DNA of 64,000 bases from Paracamarosporium sp. OC-R06-R3. Its lineage: Eukaryota > Ascomycota > Dothideomycetes > Pleosporales > Didymosphaeriaceae. Position 1 is the stretch's first letter. Each line of letters starts with the position of its first letter. Location of the stretch: positions 248,001-312,000 of the forward strand of contig JACVRA010000050.1 in the NCBI GenBank assembly GCA_019828545.1, in the 5' to 3' direction. The translations under genes and the position numbers were made by a program. Below the pieces are notes generated by a model. That model was given only the letters and a program-made list of their open reading frames with translations. It made no database searches and was not told the DNA's origin. This document shows, piece by piece, positions 22,339-32,728 of the stretch.

Positions 22339-23694
22339 CTACATCATGGATTGGAACATTTGCACTGGGCGGAATCCCAAGCGTCCATCGACCGCGTCAA
22401 AGGCGATCGAGTAGCCTCTGAGAAAATTGCGACCTGTGTTTACGTACGGCGGTGGCTCTTGCCTTCCCGGTACGACATAGGAAGGAGCCATGAGCGAGTC
22501 CTTCCCAACTTCCAACGAGTACGACGCCTTCACCTCGCCCGAATTACCTTTTGTAAATGCGCCAAAATCGACGGCGATTTTCGTGCCATTCTTCACGCGA
22601 CGCACCATTCGCGGGCCTTCTTTCTTGGGATTCTTTATGACAACCTCAGGAATAGGCATACTGTCCTCAGCGCGGATGTACATTTTTGCAATACCGGTAT
22701 CGATCAGAGCAAAGCCAGAAATGCTCTTGCGTCCATTGACGCGAAACTGCATACGAGGCATAGCCCAGTCTCGAGCATCCACCGCATGCGTTATACCGCG
22801 CTCCAACTTCATAAAATTATATCCACGCGTGTTCTCCTTCGTCAGCCCGAGCTGAATCCCCTTCGTTGATACGATATAGCCTGCCTTTATGTCCTTTTCG
22901 CTCACCGGCATGCCATTGATAGATCTGATATTCAAGAAGGGATTTCCCCAAGATGTAGCGGTGCGCTGTCCTTCAGCGTTCTTATTCCGCCCAAATCCCA
23001 CGCCCATATATGTGATTTTTTTCACGTTTCTTTCGACTGGTTCCTGCCCTTCAGGCCCGAGCGGACACTCGAACCCATGCTTCGACGGATCATACCACGG
23101 ACACACCCAGCTCTTATCCACGATGAGTACCGGCACTCTTGTCTCGGCAGACGCGCCCTTGGCTCCGTGGAACGTCAAATTGAGATCCAGGTATCGCCCT
23201 ACGTAAACGATGTGGCTGCTAGAAAGATATTGGCGTCCGCGCGTTCCGGCATCGGGGTCGATACCCGGGAGCAACGGCGCGCCGATTAGGAGGCCTGTCG
23301 AGCCTGTGTCAACGGGCATCTCGATGTCCACATCCTCCATTCCAGAGTGGACGGTGATGTTAACTAAAGGTACTGCTTCGGCACTGAATTTGTAGACGTA
23401 TGGCAGGAACACCGACTTTGTATAGTTTGAGTCGGAGGGCGCTAGTCGTTCGGATGCGGTGGTGGAAGACGTGAAGTACATGCTGTGTTGTTGATGGTGC
23501 TTGCTGTGCCTGCTTGCATACTCGCGGTAGACATCATAGAGCTGATAGTAGAGGCCATACAAAGAGGCCACGAAAGCAATGAGAAGCAAATGGTATTGAT
23601 AGGTCTGGTACGTCTGCGAATACGTGCGTGTAAATGCTCTGCTTGCCGTATCTTTCGAGTCGAAGGTCGAATGCTGCGACTGGGACACTGCCAT
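22339..23694 (-). CDS. Membrane-anchored aspartic-protease-like protein (DTG...DTG)
   Basis: A 451-aa single-exon protein beginning at the ATG at 23694 (MAVSQSQHSTF); a frame extending upstream begins with a non-ATG codon. A hydrophobic stretch at about residues 33-55 (YHLLLIAFVASLYGLYY) preceded by a short polar N-terminus suggests a type II membrane anchor with a lumenal or outer catalytic part. Two aspartic-protease motifs are visible: MPVDTGSTGLL (D129) and FALIDTGIAKMYI (D332). Their spacing of about 200 residues fits pepsin-like bilobal enzymes. N-glycosylation sequons (NYT, NIT, NLT) fall after the anchor. Cysteines are few. The usual pepsin flap is not obvious, so it is a divergent member. 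Substrate is unknown. Confidence 0.68.
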   Translation of the reverse strand: MAVSQSQHSTFDSKDTASRAFTRTYSQTYQTYQYHLLLIAFVASLYGLYYQLYDVYREYASRHSKHHQQHSMYFTSSTTASERLAPSDSNYTKSVFLPYVYKFSAEAVPLVNITVHSGMEDVDIEMPVDTGSTGLLIGAPLLPGIDPDAGTRGRQYLSSSHIVYVGRYLDLNLTFHGAKGASAETRVPVLIVDKSWVCPWYDPSKHGFECPLGPEGQEPVERNVKKITYMGVGFGRNKNAEGQRTATSWGNPFLNIRSINGMPVSEKDIKAGYIVSTKGIQLGLTKENTRGYNFMKLERGITHAVDARDWAMPRMQFRVNGRKSISGFALIDTGIAKMYIRAEDSMPIPEVVIKNPKKEGPRMVRRVKNGTKIAVDFGAFTKGNSGEVKASYSLEVGKDSLMAPSYVVPGRQEPPPYVNTGRNFLRGYSIAFDAVDGRLGFRPVQMFQSMM

Positions 23695-24414
23695 GTTGAA
23701 TGTTCGCACGCACACGTACAAGCGTCGAGCTGTTGAAGCTCTAATGTACGCACATGGAGTCTGGCGGTGAGGAGGTGTTCTACAGAAGAGGAAATGGTAG
23801 GATTATTGAAGCCTGCGGAGCTATAGCTCTATTATACGTCATCTGAAGCCTTATTCGCTGGTGCGCGTCGCGGCTACAGCCGCGTTGGAGAAAGGCGTCG
23901 CGTGTGTTGGCATGCCCAGAACATCTCGCGACGCCGCAGCACCGTCGACCCATCTCGCTGCTCCACTTGCCTGATCCTTCCTCGTTCCTATCACGAATCG
24001 CTTCGGCTTGGGCGCCACGATGTGCGGGGAAGGACGGCAGATGCGTAGCGCATGTGGAAGGGTGGAGATGCGGCTGAGTGCACGTGATGAGGTGCTGATC
24101 TTCGAGCTGCACGTCTGGCTTGGCAGTTCGTGATGGGGATGACGGAGCTGTGCGACAAGAGCATGTTTGCGCATTCGGGCTCGGTGCGCTCTGCTACTCC
24201 AGGACATACACCGCACAAGTCGGACTGGCGAAAACCTCTCGGCGACGCTCGTCATCGACGTTGGACGTAATATCCTCAACGATAGCCTGCTTCTACACCG
24301 CCCCTCGACCGCGCCTCCGACTGTAGCAGCGAGCATGTACGCGTCAAAAGTTTGGATAGCTTGCGTTGCCCCAGGATAGTCGATACAGAGCAGAGAGTAC
24401 ACCGTAACCGTGCC
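23695..24414. promoter_or_regulatory. Divergent promoter region
   Basis: 720 bp between the divergent aspartic-protease-like and ankyrin-CorA genes. Overlapping open frames on the minus strand (23851-24402) are GC-rich shadow frames with high Arg/Ser/Cys content and no domain. No repeat was seen. Confidence 0.4.
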
Positions 24415-27400
24415 ATGGCACGCTCACTATCGCGCTCCAGCGATGGCGCATCTTCGACGCACCACGTCCGCGCCGAACCACGCCTCCTCAAAGCTATCGA
24501 AGAGCGCCACAATGACGCCGTCATTGCCATTATCGAAGATGCAAAGACGCACTCCAAGCCCACCGAGCACCTCCTGCGCATCGGGCTTATGCGCGCCTCG
24601 GAAAGAGGAAACATCGCCATAGCAGAGTACCTCTTGAAGAACGGCGCAAAAGCGAACGGCGCCCCGGGCGGCCGAGTTAGCCCGCTGCTCCGCGCAGTCG
24701 AGAAGAACGACGTGGGAATCGTGCGAGTTCTTCTCCGCTTCGGCGGCGACGTAGACGTTTGCGACAAGCAGGGCCGCACGGCGCTCATGACTGCCGCGTG
24801 GAAGAACCACTGGCATGTGCTTGACGAGCTCCTGAAACGCGGTGCCGACGTCAACAAGAAGGATACCAAGGGGCGGAACGTGCTTCACAATCTTGCTGCG
24901 GATAAGCATTGTAATTGGGGCAGTTCGGTCATCGATCTGCTTCTGAGGACAGGCATTGTGATTGATGGGGAGAAGGGCCAGGATGAGACAAAGAGGACGC
25001 CGTTGCATTGGGCAGCGAGTACGGGGAAGAAAGAGCTTTGTGAAATGCTTTTAACGAGGCAGAAGGGCCCTAGGGCGAATATCAATGCGGTGGAGGCGAA
25101 AGAGAAGACGGCATTGCACCTAGCGGTTGCGCATGGGAGGGACGATATCGTGGAGCTGTTAATAAGCTATGGCGCAAATGTCAAGGCGAGGAGTGATGGG
25201 AAGTGGACGTCGTTGCATAACGCGTGCCAACAAGGAAGCGTCAAGGTGGTGCGGATGCTGCTGGGTGCGGGTGCGGAGATCAATGCCCGACTTTTGAACG
25301 GCATGACTCCGCTTCACATTGCGGCGCAGAACGACCATCTTGACGTTGTCCAGTGCCTTCTTGAGCGCGACGACTGCAAGCGTACAGCTCGAGACGCGTT
25401 TGGAATAACGCCCTTTATCCTCGCTGCAAAGCAGAAAAACAGAGACATCGTCAATAAACTTGCTCCCTTTAATCAACTTCAGACTCTAAGCAAAGATGCT
25501 TTGTCAGCTTGTCAAGGATTCAGCGGTACCGTCGTCGACTTTGGCAACTTTCACAAGGAGAACCGCGTTACGAAACGAAGCGTCTTCGAAATTCTATACG
25601 CCCCGGACCCGAACAACCCGCGAAAGCCAGCCTTTACGGTCTTGCCCAAACAACAGAAGGCGGTCGATTTCCGCTGGATTCATTTACCTGCGAATAATCT
25701 GGCATGGGTGGAGGCGTTGCTTACGAAGGCATTTGTGGAAGAGGGTGCGCATGATGTACCAGGGTACATTGCGTTAGAGAGGAGTTTTAGCCATCAGCAT
25801 CGTGGTCAGCAGATTCACTCACACTTCATGCGCCCGTTGTGCCAGAGCATTCCGCGATCATCCAAACTGCAAGACGATTCTGATCTGTCGGACGGCGCAG
25901 ATCATGGGCCGCCGGCTATCATTGTAAGCCAAGGTAACGAAAGCGGATTGGGCATCAATACCGGGTCTGCAACTCAAGAATATCATACACACCCACCGAT
26001 ACCGAAGACGCCAGTACGCACGGGAACCGTCAGTACAGATCAGACGGATTGGACGGTCGGCACGGTGGGGTCTGGGTCAGGGAAGGAACACAGGCCACAT
26101 AAAAGCAAAGAGAAGCACAAAAAGACACCGAAATGGAGTGGCGGGAGGCAAGCTGGTGGACGTTCGGGAGGTACCGATACACCACCGCGGCGAAGCGATT
26201 ACCAGCCACGCAGGCAGTCTAGCACGCCGCTAAGCGGTAGCCTTCTCCGGTCGCCAGGCAGTCCTGGCCGTAAGGACCCTTCAGTAACAGCCAAGGGAAA
26301 CATCTTTACATTCATGCCTTACCTGCATTTCGAGACTGATGCCAATCGACAAGAGATGCAAGATGCCATTGCACGAGCGCAGCTGCTGAAAGAGAGGGAG
26401 AAGACCGATGGGCTTCATGTTCGATCTGCATTCAAAGACCCGAAGACAAATGATGAGATGCTCTTAAGAGCCCATTTAGGGAGCTCGACTGTGAGTTTGC
26501 ATATCAGGAGGACCCTGGACCAGTTCTTCTATCATAATATTGATACGCGGTCGAGAGATCAAGATCAAGTGGTCTATCGCTATCAAACTAGGAGAATGGT
26601 ATCTGAGGAGGGTGAGGTTGAACCGAAGGTGTTCATGGTCGATCAACTGTGGATGTGGATTCTAGGGAAGGACTTGATTGTGACAGCATTCCCGCAGCGG
26701 TGGCAGCAGCCTAGAAATGACCCACTGAACGTCTTGGACGGCATCATCGAGAACATCAACAACAACACTCGTGAACCGATCTCATCCGTTTATGATCTCG
26801 CTATGGTCATTGTGAACAGATGCTCCGGTGTTTTTGACCGCCATCGCATGGGAGACGAGGACTATCAATTTCTAGATATGTTCGAATCCTCCATCGGCGA
26901 GGCTACAGAAACCGAGACGCGCCTGTTCGAAGACTTCAACGCCGCGTCAAAAAAGGCATCGGCATGGCTTCAGCACCACCGCCGTCCAAACCGCTTTTCA
27001 CGCCATCTCGAAGCTGAAGTCCGCCACATCGAGAAGAACAATCGCGGCACACACTCGCACTCGCATCGGCACACCCTTGCCGACCCGCCCATTCCCGAGG
27101 AAGAGTTCCACGACGACAACATGGGTCCCGCGCACTCACCACTTTTCGTAGACGAACTCCTCGACATCGGAGCCGAAACAGATCTACTTACGGAAATCAA
27201 GGACATCCGCGACGAAATCGCAATGATCACCAAAGTGCTAGAAGACCAACGAACCGTACTCGAAGCCATGGAACCCTGCATAATCGAGATATACCAAAAA
27301 GAGCACCGCCGGCAACAAGATCTCAAACGGCGTTTCAAAGAGCAATCGACCCTCTTGAAAAATCACGTCAGCGACCTCGAGCGCATGGACAAGCAAGCCT

Positions 27401-28158
27401 CGCGCATCTACGAAAGCATCACCGACCTCCTTGACCTCAAGCAAAAGCACGCAAACGCCTTCGAGGCCCGCTTCGCTCGTGATCAAGCTGCAGGGACGGC
27501 GCGACAAAGCCAAACCATTATGGTCTTTACTATTGTTACGATCATTTTTCTCCCGCTTAGTTTCATCGCCGCCATCTTCACCATCAACGTCCGCGAATTC
27601 CCGCACTTACCCGGCGGCGACCAGCCCAGTCTGCCGCTCACATACGTCTCGAAATTCATGTTCGGCATCGGCTTCGCTATCTCCATACCCCTCATCTTCA
27701 TCGCGCTTTCTCTAGACGCCATAGGCGATTTCTTCCGCGAAGTCAAGCTCCGGATCACGGAGCGAAGAGGAAAAAATATCCAGTCTGCTTCGCACAGCGA
27801 TCTCCGCGATAATGAGAAACTGGATGGTTTCGCGGTAGATGTACTCGCACTGGAACGCGCACTCAGCGCTAACGCGCGCGGCAGACACAGTGTGGAGAGC
27901 TACCTCGATGGTGGACGTCGGAGCCTGTCTCTCCTACCCGTTACTAGCAAGGGCACCGCACCATCGAGTCAGGGGAAGAATCCTGTCATACTGGGGAATG
28001 GCGTTGGTGGAGGTGCGAATGGGAGGAGAAGGGGAAGTTCGGCGGGACGCTCTGCTGCGCGACGAGCCGGCGCGTTCCAGGAAAGGATGAGTACGGGTTT
28101 TAAGATGAGGCGGAGTTTGGATGTTGGTGGTGATGTTGAGAGGGGGAGGGGCGTGTGA
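24415..28158 (+). CDS. Ankyrin repeat protein with C-terminal CorA-like membrane domain
   Basis: A large single-exon protein of 1247 aa. The start is the ATG at 24415 in a strong context (GCCATGG); the frame extends upstream only to a TTG. Residues ~20-345 hold about nine ankyrin repeats (GRTALMTAAWKNHWHVLDELL, KRTPLHWAASTGKKELCEML, KTALHLAVAHGRDDIVELL, MTPLHIAAQNDHLDVVQCLL). The middle is a disordered basic/Ser linker, then a conserved domain (FTFMPYLHFETDANRQEMQD, TLDQFFYHNIDTRSRDQDQV, VDQLWMWILGKDLIVTAFPQRW). A long coiled coil (EIKDIRDEIAMITKVLEDQR) leads to two membrane helices, IVTIIFLPLSFIAAIFTI and FMFGIGFAISIPLIFIALSL. The CorA GMN signature is absent after helix 1. Family members are CorA/ZntB-like; transport of Mg2+ is not proven for this fungal type. 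Confidence 0.85.
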   Translation: MARSLSRSSDGASSTHHVRAEPRLLKAIEERHNDAVIAIIEDAKTHSKPTEHLLRIGLMRASERGNIAIAEYLLKNGAKANGAPGGRVSPLLRAVEKNDVGIVRVLLRFGGDVDVCDKQGRTALMTAAWKNHWHVLDELLKRGADVNKKDTKGRNVLHNLAADKHCNWGSSVIDLLLRTGIVIDGEKGQDETKRTPLHWAASTGKKELCEMLLTRQKGPRANINAVEAKEKTALHLAVAHGRDDIVELLISYGANVKARSDGKWTSLHNACQQGSVKVVRMLLGAGAEINARLLNGMTPLHIAAQNDHLDVVQCLLERDDCKRTARDAFGITPFILAAKQKNRDIVNKLAPFNQLQTLSKDALSACQGFSGTVVDFGNFHKENRVTKRSVFEILYAPDPNNPRKPAFTVLPKQQKAVDFRWIHLPANNLAWVEALLTKAFVEEGAHDVPGYIALERSFSHQHRGQQIHSHFMRPLCQSIPRSSKLQDDSDLSDGADHGPPAIIVSQGNESGLGINTGSATQEYHTHPPIPKTPVRTGTVSTDQTDWTVGTVGSGSGKEHRPHKSKEKHKKTPKWSGGRQAGGRSGGTDTPPRRSDYQPRRQSSTPLSGSLLRSPGSPGRKDPSVTAKGNIFTFMPYLHFETDANRQEMQDAIARAQLLKEREKTDGLHVRSAFKDPKTNDEMLLRAHLGSSTVSLHIRRTLDQFFYHNIDTRSRDQDQVVYRYQTRRMVSEEGEVEPKVFMVDQLWMWILGKDLIVTAFPQRWQQPRNDPLNVLDGIIENINNNTREPISSVYDLAMVIVNRCSGVFDRHRMGDEDYQFLDMFESSIGEATETETRLFEDFNAASKKASAWLQHHRRPNRFSRHLEAEVRHIEKNNRGTHSHSHRHTLADPPIPEEEFHDDNMGPAHSPLFVDELLDIGAETDLLTEIKDIRDEIAMITKVLEDQRTVLEAMEPCIIEIYQKEHRRQQDLKRRFKEQSTLLKNHVSDLERMDKQASRIYESITDLLDLKQKHANAFEARFARDQAAGTARQSQTIMVFTIVTIIFLPLSFIAAIFTINVREFPHLPGGDQPSLPLTYVSKFMFGIGFAISIPLIFIALSLDAIGDFFREVKLRITERRGKNIQSASHSDLRDNEKLDGFAVDVLALERALSANARGRHSVESYLDGGRRSLSLLPVTSKGTAPSSQGKNPVILGNGVGGGANGRRRGSSAGRSAARRAGAFQERMSTGFKMRRSLDVGGDVERGRGV

Positions 28159-28781
28159 TGCGACGCTTCTATCACGTGTCACAATCTTGCCGTGTGTGGG
28201 TATTCCAGTCACCAGCGATATGGATTGATAAAGCCGATTTCACCAAGGTTTTCTACCTCTCTTCTGGGAAGGGAATTGGGAAGGAAAAGGAAAAGGAAAT
28301 GGAAATGGAAAGGAAAGGAAACCTTGAAGGGAGGTAAGGACAGTATTCGCGTATACCCCATATCATGGTATTTGGTTTTGGTCTTTCTATCTAAGGGATG
28401 TTAACGTTGTATAGCATAGCATTCATAGCATAGTATAGTATAACGGCCTACGCCACCACTTGGCGATGTAATGAGTTAATGATATTGATATTATTACGCT
28501 GAAACGAAGTGTTTTGTGGAGTGATCGCGAAGGGAAGAGACGAAGCTTGTCGCGGTGGTGAGTACTCAGAGATGGAAACGAGGTATTGGAGTGAGGGAGA
28601 CATGTTGTTGGGGAAAGGCATATCTGAAGTACACGATCGAAGACATGCATTAAGCCCATGGCAACGTTCTAACTAGATGAATTGAATGGTCACGTTTGAA
28701 CATAGGTTAAACACACGGCAGCATTCCAACCAGATGAATTGCAAGGTTGCATCCAACACCATACCCCTTCTTTACACCTCC
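28159..28781. repeat. Convergent intergenic region with GGAAA-type and ATAGC-type microsatellites
   Basis: 3' UTR space between convergent genes. A purine microsatellite of GGAAA/GGAAAT units runs at about 28268-28321, and an imperfect ATAGCAT/ATAGTAT array at about 28410-28442. No gene was seen. Confidence 0.65.
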
Positions 28782-31700
28782 CTACTCCACACCCGTCATC
28801 CTCGAATCTCCGTCAGAATCTTCCGGTTCCTCTATATCGGGAATATTATCATCGTCGCGGACGTCTTCTGCCACCCTCAACCGTCGTCCGGGGAACAATT
28901 CATGCTCGAGTCTCTCGGCCCCGGTCATGTTAGATCGCTGGTGCTCCCCGTGCGAGACGCCATGTGAGCGCTGCCCTGTTTGACCGGCGAAGAAAGATTG
29001 GTTGCTTGTAGGCGGTCCGAACGTAGACTGTGGGATGTTGTTTGCTACCGAAAATGCCGGGAGCATTGAGAAGGAGCGGTTTTCGGTCGCACGGGTGGCG
29101 GAAGTGTTCGAGAAGATGGTGCCTGTGTTAGAGCCACTGGGTCTCTTGTGTTGAGGAGGGTTTCCGCCGAAGATGTTCAGGGTGCCCAAGACAGTGTCTG
29201 GGGCTCTCTTCTTGTCGACTGAAGTGTTGTCTACCTCAGTAGGCTGAGCTCGAAGGCGAGCATTGGTTTCTGCTAGCTCTCGACGGACTTCAGAGGGTAG
29301 TGATTTAATGTCATCGGTTCCGTTCTCAAACCAACCGTGAGGTCGCACCTGGCTCATCTCGCCATTCCACGTTTCATTTTTGTCTAGGCCCTTTTCCCAT
29401 GCCTTTCTCATACCATCGACGACGAGGTTTCTGTTCTTGACCTGTTCGTTGTACGGAACATAGTCGAAGGGTTGATCTGGGTTATCCAGGTGTCCATCCG
29501 GTTTGCGCCGAAGGTTGGGACTATTATTCAAGAACGACTGAGTCACTCCCTTTGGCTGCAAAGCACGATTGGCGCGTCGTTGGAGTTGCGCAATGCTACT
29601 ATCTGGATCTGTGTCCTCCACGGGGCGCTTGTAAGGCGCGATGGCTTTGGCGATGGCTTGTGCTCTATCGCGAATCGCCTGGGCTAAGTGGCAGGGCGCA
29701 TCTGGATCACGGTCCAATACCATTGACATCTGTATTGAGGCTCCTGACGACATTGAAGAATCAGACATATGCTTCAGTGGCTTGCGTCTGCCCAAATCTG
29801 TTTCTGTCTCCCATTCCTCTGCTGTCCTGAATTTAGCCCAGTGAACGGGGCGTGGAACCTCATGCACACCACCGGTCATCGTTGGCAAGATTTTCCAATC
29901 TCCAAAGTATGTTGAGAGGAAGTTTTCTGATTGCTGGATCTCTCCTTCTTTTGCTGGACAATGGGATACTTGGCCATGCGTTCGTGTCATCGAGGCGTAC
30001 CCAACAAGTCCTTCATGTGCAAGTACAACCCGTGAAGACATGCGACTGAAATCAGAAGGATCATGTGTGAATGAGCGATGGCGGGGGTCCGGCTGGGTGC
30101 TAATGGTGAGCCCGAACGCTCCAGTAAACATGGGCAGCATAGGTAGAGGTACATAATTACCCTCGAGCGTGGGCTGTCCACGAACCTCGACAAAGTTATC
30201 ACATCGGATCTGGTCGTTCTCTAAACCTGAACTTAACCGACTCAGCGTGACAAACCGATGCATTTGAGTGACGTTGAACATTTGCGACGGCCGATGGTAG
30301 GAGATCTCAGTGCTTTCCATGAAAAGGTGCACCCCTGGCGTATCGATCTTGCAAAGGGAGCCGAGTATTGAGTCCATATCAGAGGGAAGCTGCGTGCGCT
30401 GTTTGATCCGCTCGTGGAAAGTCTCAACAAATTCCGGTAGTAAGAAGGCACCGTTTGGAACTATTTCATGATCATACTCTTCTAAAATCGTCTTCCGTAG
30501 AGAAGGATAAGCGTTATAGCAGACTGCTAGGTAGTCTGCCAGAGGCCGGCTTTCAATCTGAATGATTTTCGATCTGGTACCGATAGAATGCACGTTGAAC
30601 TTGTGTGGTTGCTGAATGCGAAATGTCCGCCAGGGTTCATGATCCTCGCCCTCCAGAGATCGCAACTTGTTACAGATCTCGTGTGGCAACGGCAGCGCTG
30701 GATACATCTTGGCACTGCAGACTGCATTTACCAAATCATCAAGGTACGCATGTCCTAGTGTCAATACCATTGCATGGTCCTGTTCTCCAGGTTTACCCGA
30801 CCTGAACTCATTCCAGTTGTCCACGAGCTTTTGGATGTCTGCCCTTGTCATCGTACCGACTTGGAGTAAGCTAGAATTACGAATTTGGGTCTCCCTGGCT
30901 TGTGCCCACTTTCTCTCTTTGAGAGCAAGCAACTCCAGCAATTTTTCTCGAGCTTTCCTTTGCCAGACATCCGGCTTGCGATGGCAGAAGTCATCACAGG
31001 TTTGTTTGACCAGGAGAAAATGTTGCTCAGCCTCACCAGTCAGCTGCTCCAAGGCTGACTGAGGCATGTACTCTGGTAATGGCTTCTGGCGTAGGTTCCA
31101 GATATTGCTGCAGGTCTCAATAATGTCCATTGCTTGAGTACCTTCGTGGCGCATCAGGTCTTGAGGCATGTCTTCCCCTATATCAACCAAATACGCGTAC
31201 GAATAGTCAACCAGGAGCAGTTTCATAATCCGAGTATCTGCCACCTGAATCAGGACGCTAGTTGGGGAGATGGATCCATGGACGATTCTGTTGTAATGTA
31301 AATACTCCAGTGCCGAAAAGAGCGGCCTGAACATGCCAGCCGCGAGCCTGAACCGAGCTCCAGGATGCATGGTAGATAGACTGGATTCCATCGCCGCGAA
31401 AGAAATCATGGACTGGTGCGTGTCAGTGATGACTGCAGGCACATTCCCCAGTTCCGTCGCCATATGATATCGTACGATCGAACTATGCGTATTCTGTTTG
31501 CAAAACATGAGCATCTCTCGGTCTCGGTCATCGATACCATTTATCTGCTGGTACACCTTTGCTGTCGCCACCTCTCCAGTGAATCGCTCTACTACCCTAT
31601 ACGAGTTGAAAGAGATCGGTTCTATACGGCGATCCCAGATGTACGGATTTATAGCCCAGTCTTCACGTCGGCCTTTGACGTTCTGCAATTCTTGGTTGAG

Positions 31701-32333
31701 GTCATTTCTCTTGAAGTCTTGGTGTAATCGCAGTAACTCTCCCGGACTCTTCGTGATCCACAACTCCACCTTGATATCCAAAATTTGAATGGTGATCGTC
31801 TCCGAAGTGTCCAAGTATACCGCATGAGGCAGAGGCAGTGTTGCGTCTTTCTTCCCTTTCGTGCTCTTTGGCTGCGGCTTTTGGATCTTCACATCATTTA
31901 CGGTTACGATGGTATTCGAAGTCGCTTCTATGCGCCAGCAGCTAGCTTCAACATCAGGTACAAGCTCGAATACTTGCTTTGTCGCCGAGCGAATTGGAAG
32001 ATACACGTCGTAGGTTGGAGTAAAAGGTGCTCCACTGTCGCTTTGTTGAGTGTGTTGCTTCGATGTCTGTCGTTTGCCAAAGCTATAGTTCGGGCCTCCA
32101 GCCATGCGATGTAAGTAGATACGTATCCCATAACCTTCTCTACGACCGCTAGTCGCGTTGCTTGTATATAATTCAGTAGATTGAAAAGGTGTGTCGCGAT
32201 TGATATCAGCAGCATCAACGTGCTCGATATTAAGGACGACAACAAGGTCGTCCCCAGATACCTTTTTGGGGATTTGCGGACATCCAGCGGGAAGAGTAAG
32301 TATTTTGCTTGTTGTGCTAGGCATGTTCAGCAT
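28782..32333 (-). CDS. FHA-like domain plus pseudokinase, large fungal protein
   Basis: A single-exon protein of 1183 aa. Residues about 84-190 resemble an FHA fold (YDVYLPIRSATKQVFELVPD, then WRIEATSNTIVTVNDVKIQ), which would bind phosphothreonine peptides. Residues ~235-440 are kinase-like: SFNSYRVVERF with VATAKVY (K259 in the VAIK position), FRPLFSALEYLHYNRIVHGS, then the catalytic-loop equivalent HGSISPTSVLI. Here the catalytic Asp is Ser (residue 354) and Asn is also changed. DFG is DYS (376-378). With both catalytic and metal-binding motifs altered, it is predicted to be a pseudokinase. The C-terminal 700 residues include a conserved-looking middle part and a disordered, acidic tail (DVRDDDNIPDIEEPEDSDGD). 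A scaffold or signalling role is inference. The start MLNMPSTTSK is an ATG. Confidence 0.72.
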   Translation of the reverse strand: MLNMPSTTSKILTLPAGCPQIPKKVSGDDLVVVLNIEHVDAADINRDTPFQSTELYTSNATSGRREGYGIRIYLHRMAGGPNYSFGKRQTSKQHTQQSDSGAPFTPTYDVYLPIRSATKQVFELVPDVEASCWRIEATSNTIVTVNDVKIQKPQPKSTKGKKDATLPLPHAVYLDTSETITIQILDIKVELWITKSPGELLRLHQDFKRNDLNQELQNVKGRREDWAINPYIWDRRIEPISFNSYRVVERFTGEVATAKVYQQINGIDDRDREMLMFCKQNTHSSIVRYHMATELGNVPAVITDTHQSMISFAAMESSLSTMHPGARFRLAAGMFRPLFSALEYLHYNRIVHGSISPTSVLIQVADTRIMKLLLVDYSYAYLVDIGEDMPQDLMRHEGTQAMDIIETCSNIWNLRQKPLPEYMPQSALEQLTGEAEQHFLLVKQTCDDFCHRKPDVWQRKAREKLLELLALKERKWAQARETQIRNSSLLQVGTMTRADIQKLVDNWNEFRSGKPGEQDHAMVLTLGHAYLDDLVNAVCSAKMYPALPLPHEICNKLRSLEGEDHEPWRTFRIQQPHKFNVHSIGTRSKIIQIESRPLADYLAVCYNAYPSLRKTILEEYDHEIVPNGAFLLPEFVETFHERIKQRTQLPSDMDSILGSLCKIDTPGVHLFMESTEISYHRPSQMFNVTQMHRFVTLSRLSSGLENDQIRCDNFVEVRGQPTLEGNYVPLPMLPMFTGAFGLTISTQPDPRHRSFTHDPSDFSRMSSRVVLAHEGLVGYASMTRTHGQVSHCPAKEGEIQQSENFLSTYFGDWKILPTMTGGVHEVPRPVHWAKFRTAEEWETETDLGRRKPLKHMSDSSMSSGASIQMSMVLDRDPDAPCHLAQAIRDRAQAIAKAIAPYKRPVEDTDPDSSIAQLQRRANRALQPKGVTQSFLNNSPNLRRKPDGHLDNPDQPFDYVPYNEQVKNRNLVVDGMRKAWEKGLDKNETWNGEMSQVRPHGWFENGTDDIKSLPSEVRRELAETNARLRAQPTEVDNTSVDKKRAPDTVLGTLNIFGGNPPQHKRPSGSNTGTIFSNTSATRATENRSFSMLPAFSVANNIPQSTFGPPTSNQSFFAGQTGQRSHGVSHGEHQRSNMTGAERLEHELFPGRRLRVAEDVRDDDNIPDIEEPEDSDGDSRMTGVE

Positions 32334-32728
32334 TACTCAGTGCGAACGGGGTGTCGAAGATGAACAGAATGGAAGGCAAGGATTCGGTGGAAGATCGATT
32401 GAGTAACTTGAAGTATGATGGGGAGTTTAGATGTGAGTATGATGTGCGAGTATAAGTTTTAAGTTGTTTGGATGGGTTCAAATAGACAGGATAGGCGTCT
32501 CAACCCAGACTTACAGTTATTATATACCTAAGCCGTGATAGACCAATGTCTGTTAGCTCAGTATCGTTATAACAAAAGTGAAACAAAGTTCGCCTCGTGT
32601 TTTCTCCAACTTCTGCATATAAATTGATGAAAACCCAAGTTCTTTAACAAATACACACACGAAGCAGAAAGGTCTTCTTGAGTATTATCTGTGGGATTTA
32701 TCGTTGCTGATTCCGTGGTCCAGACCTG

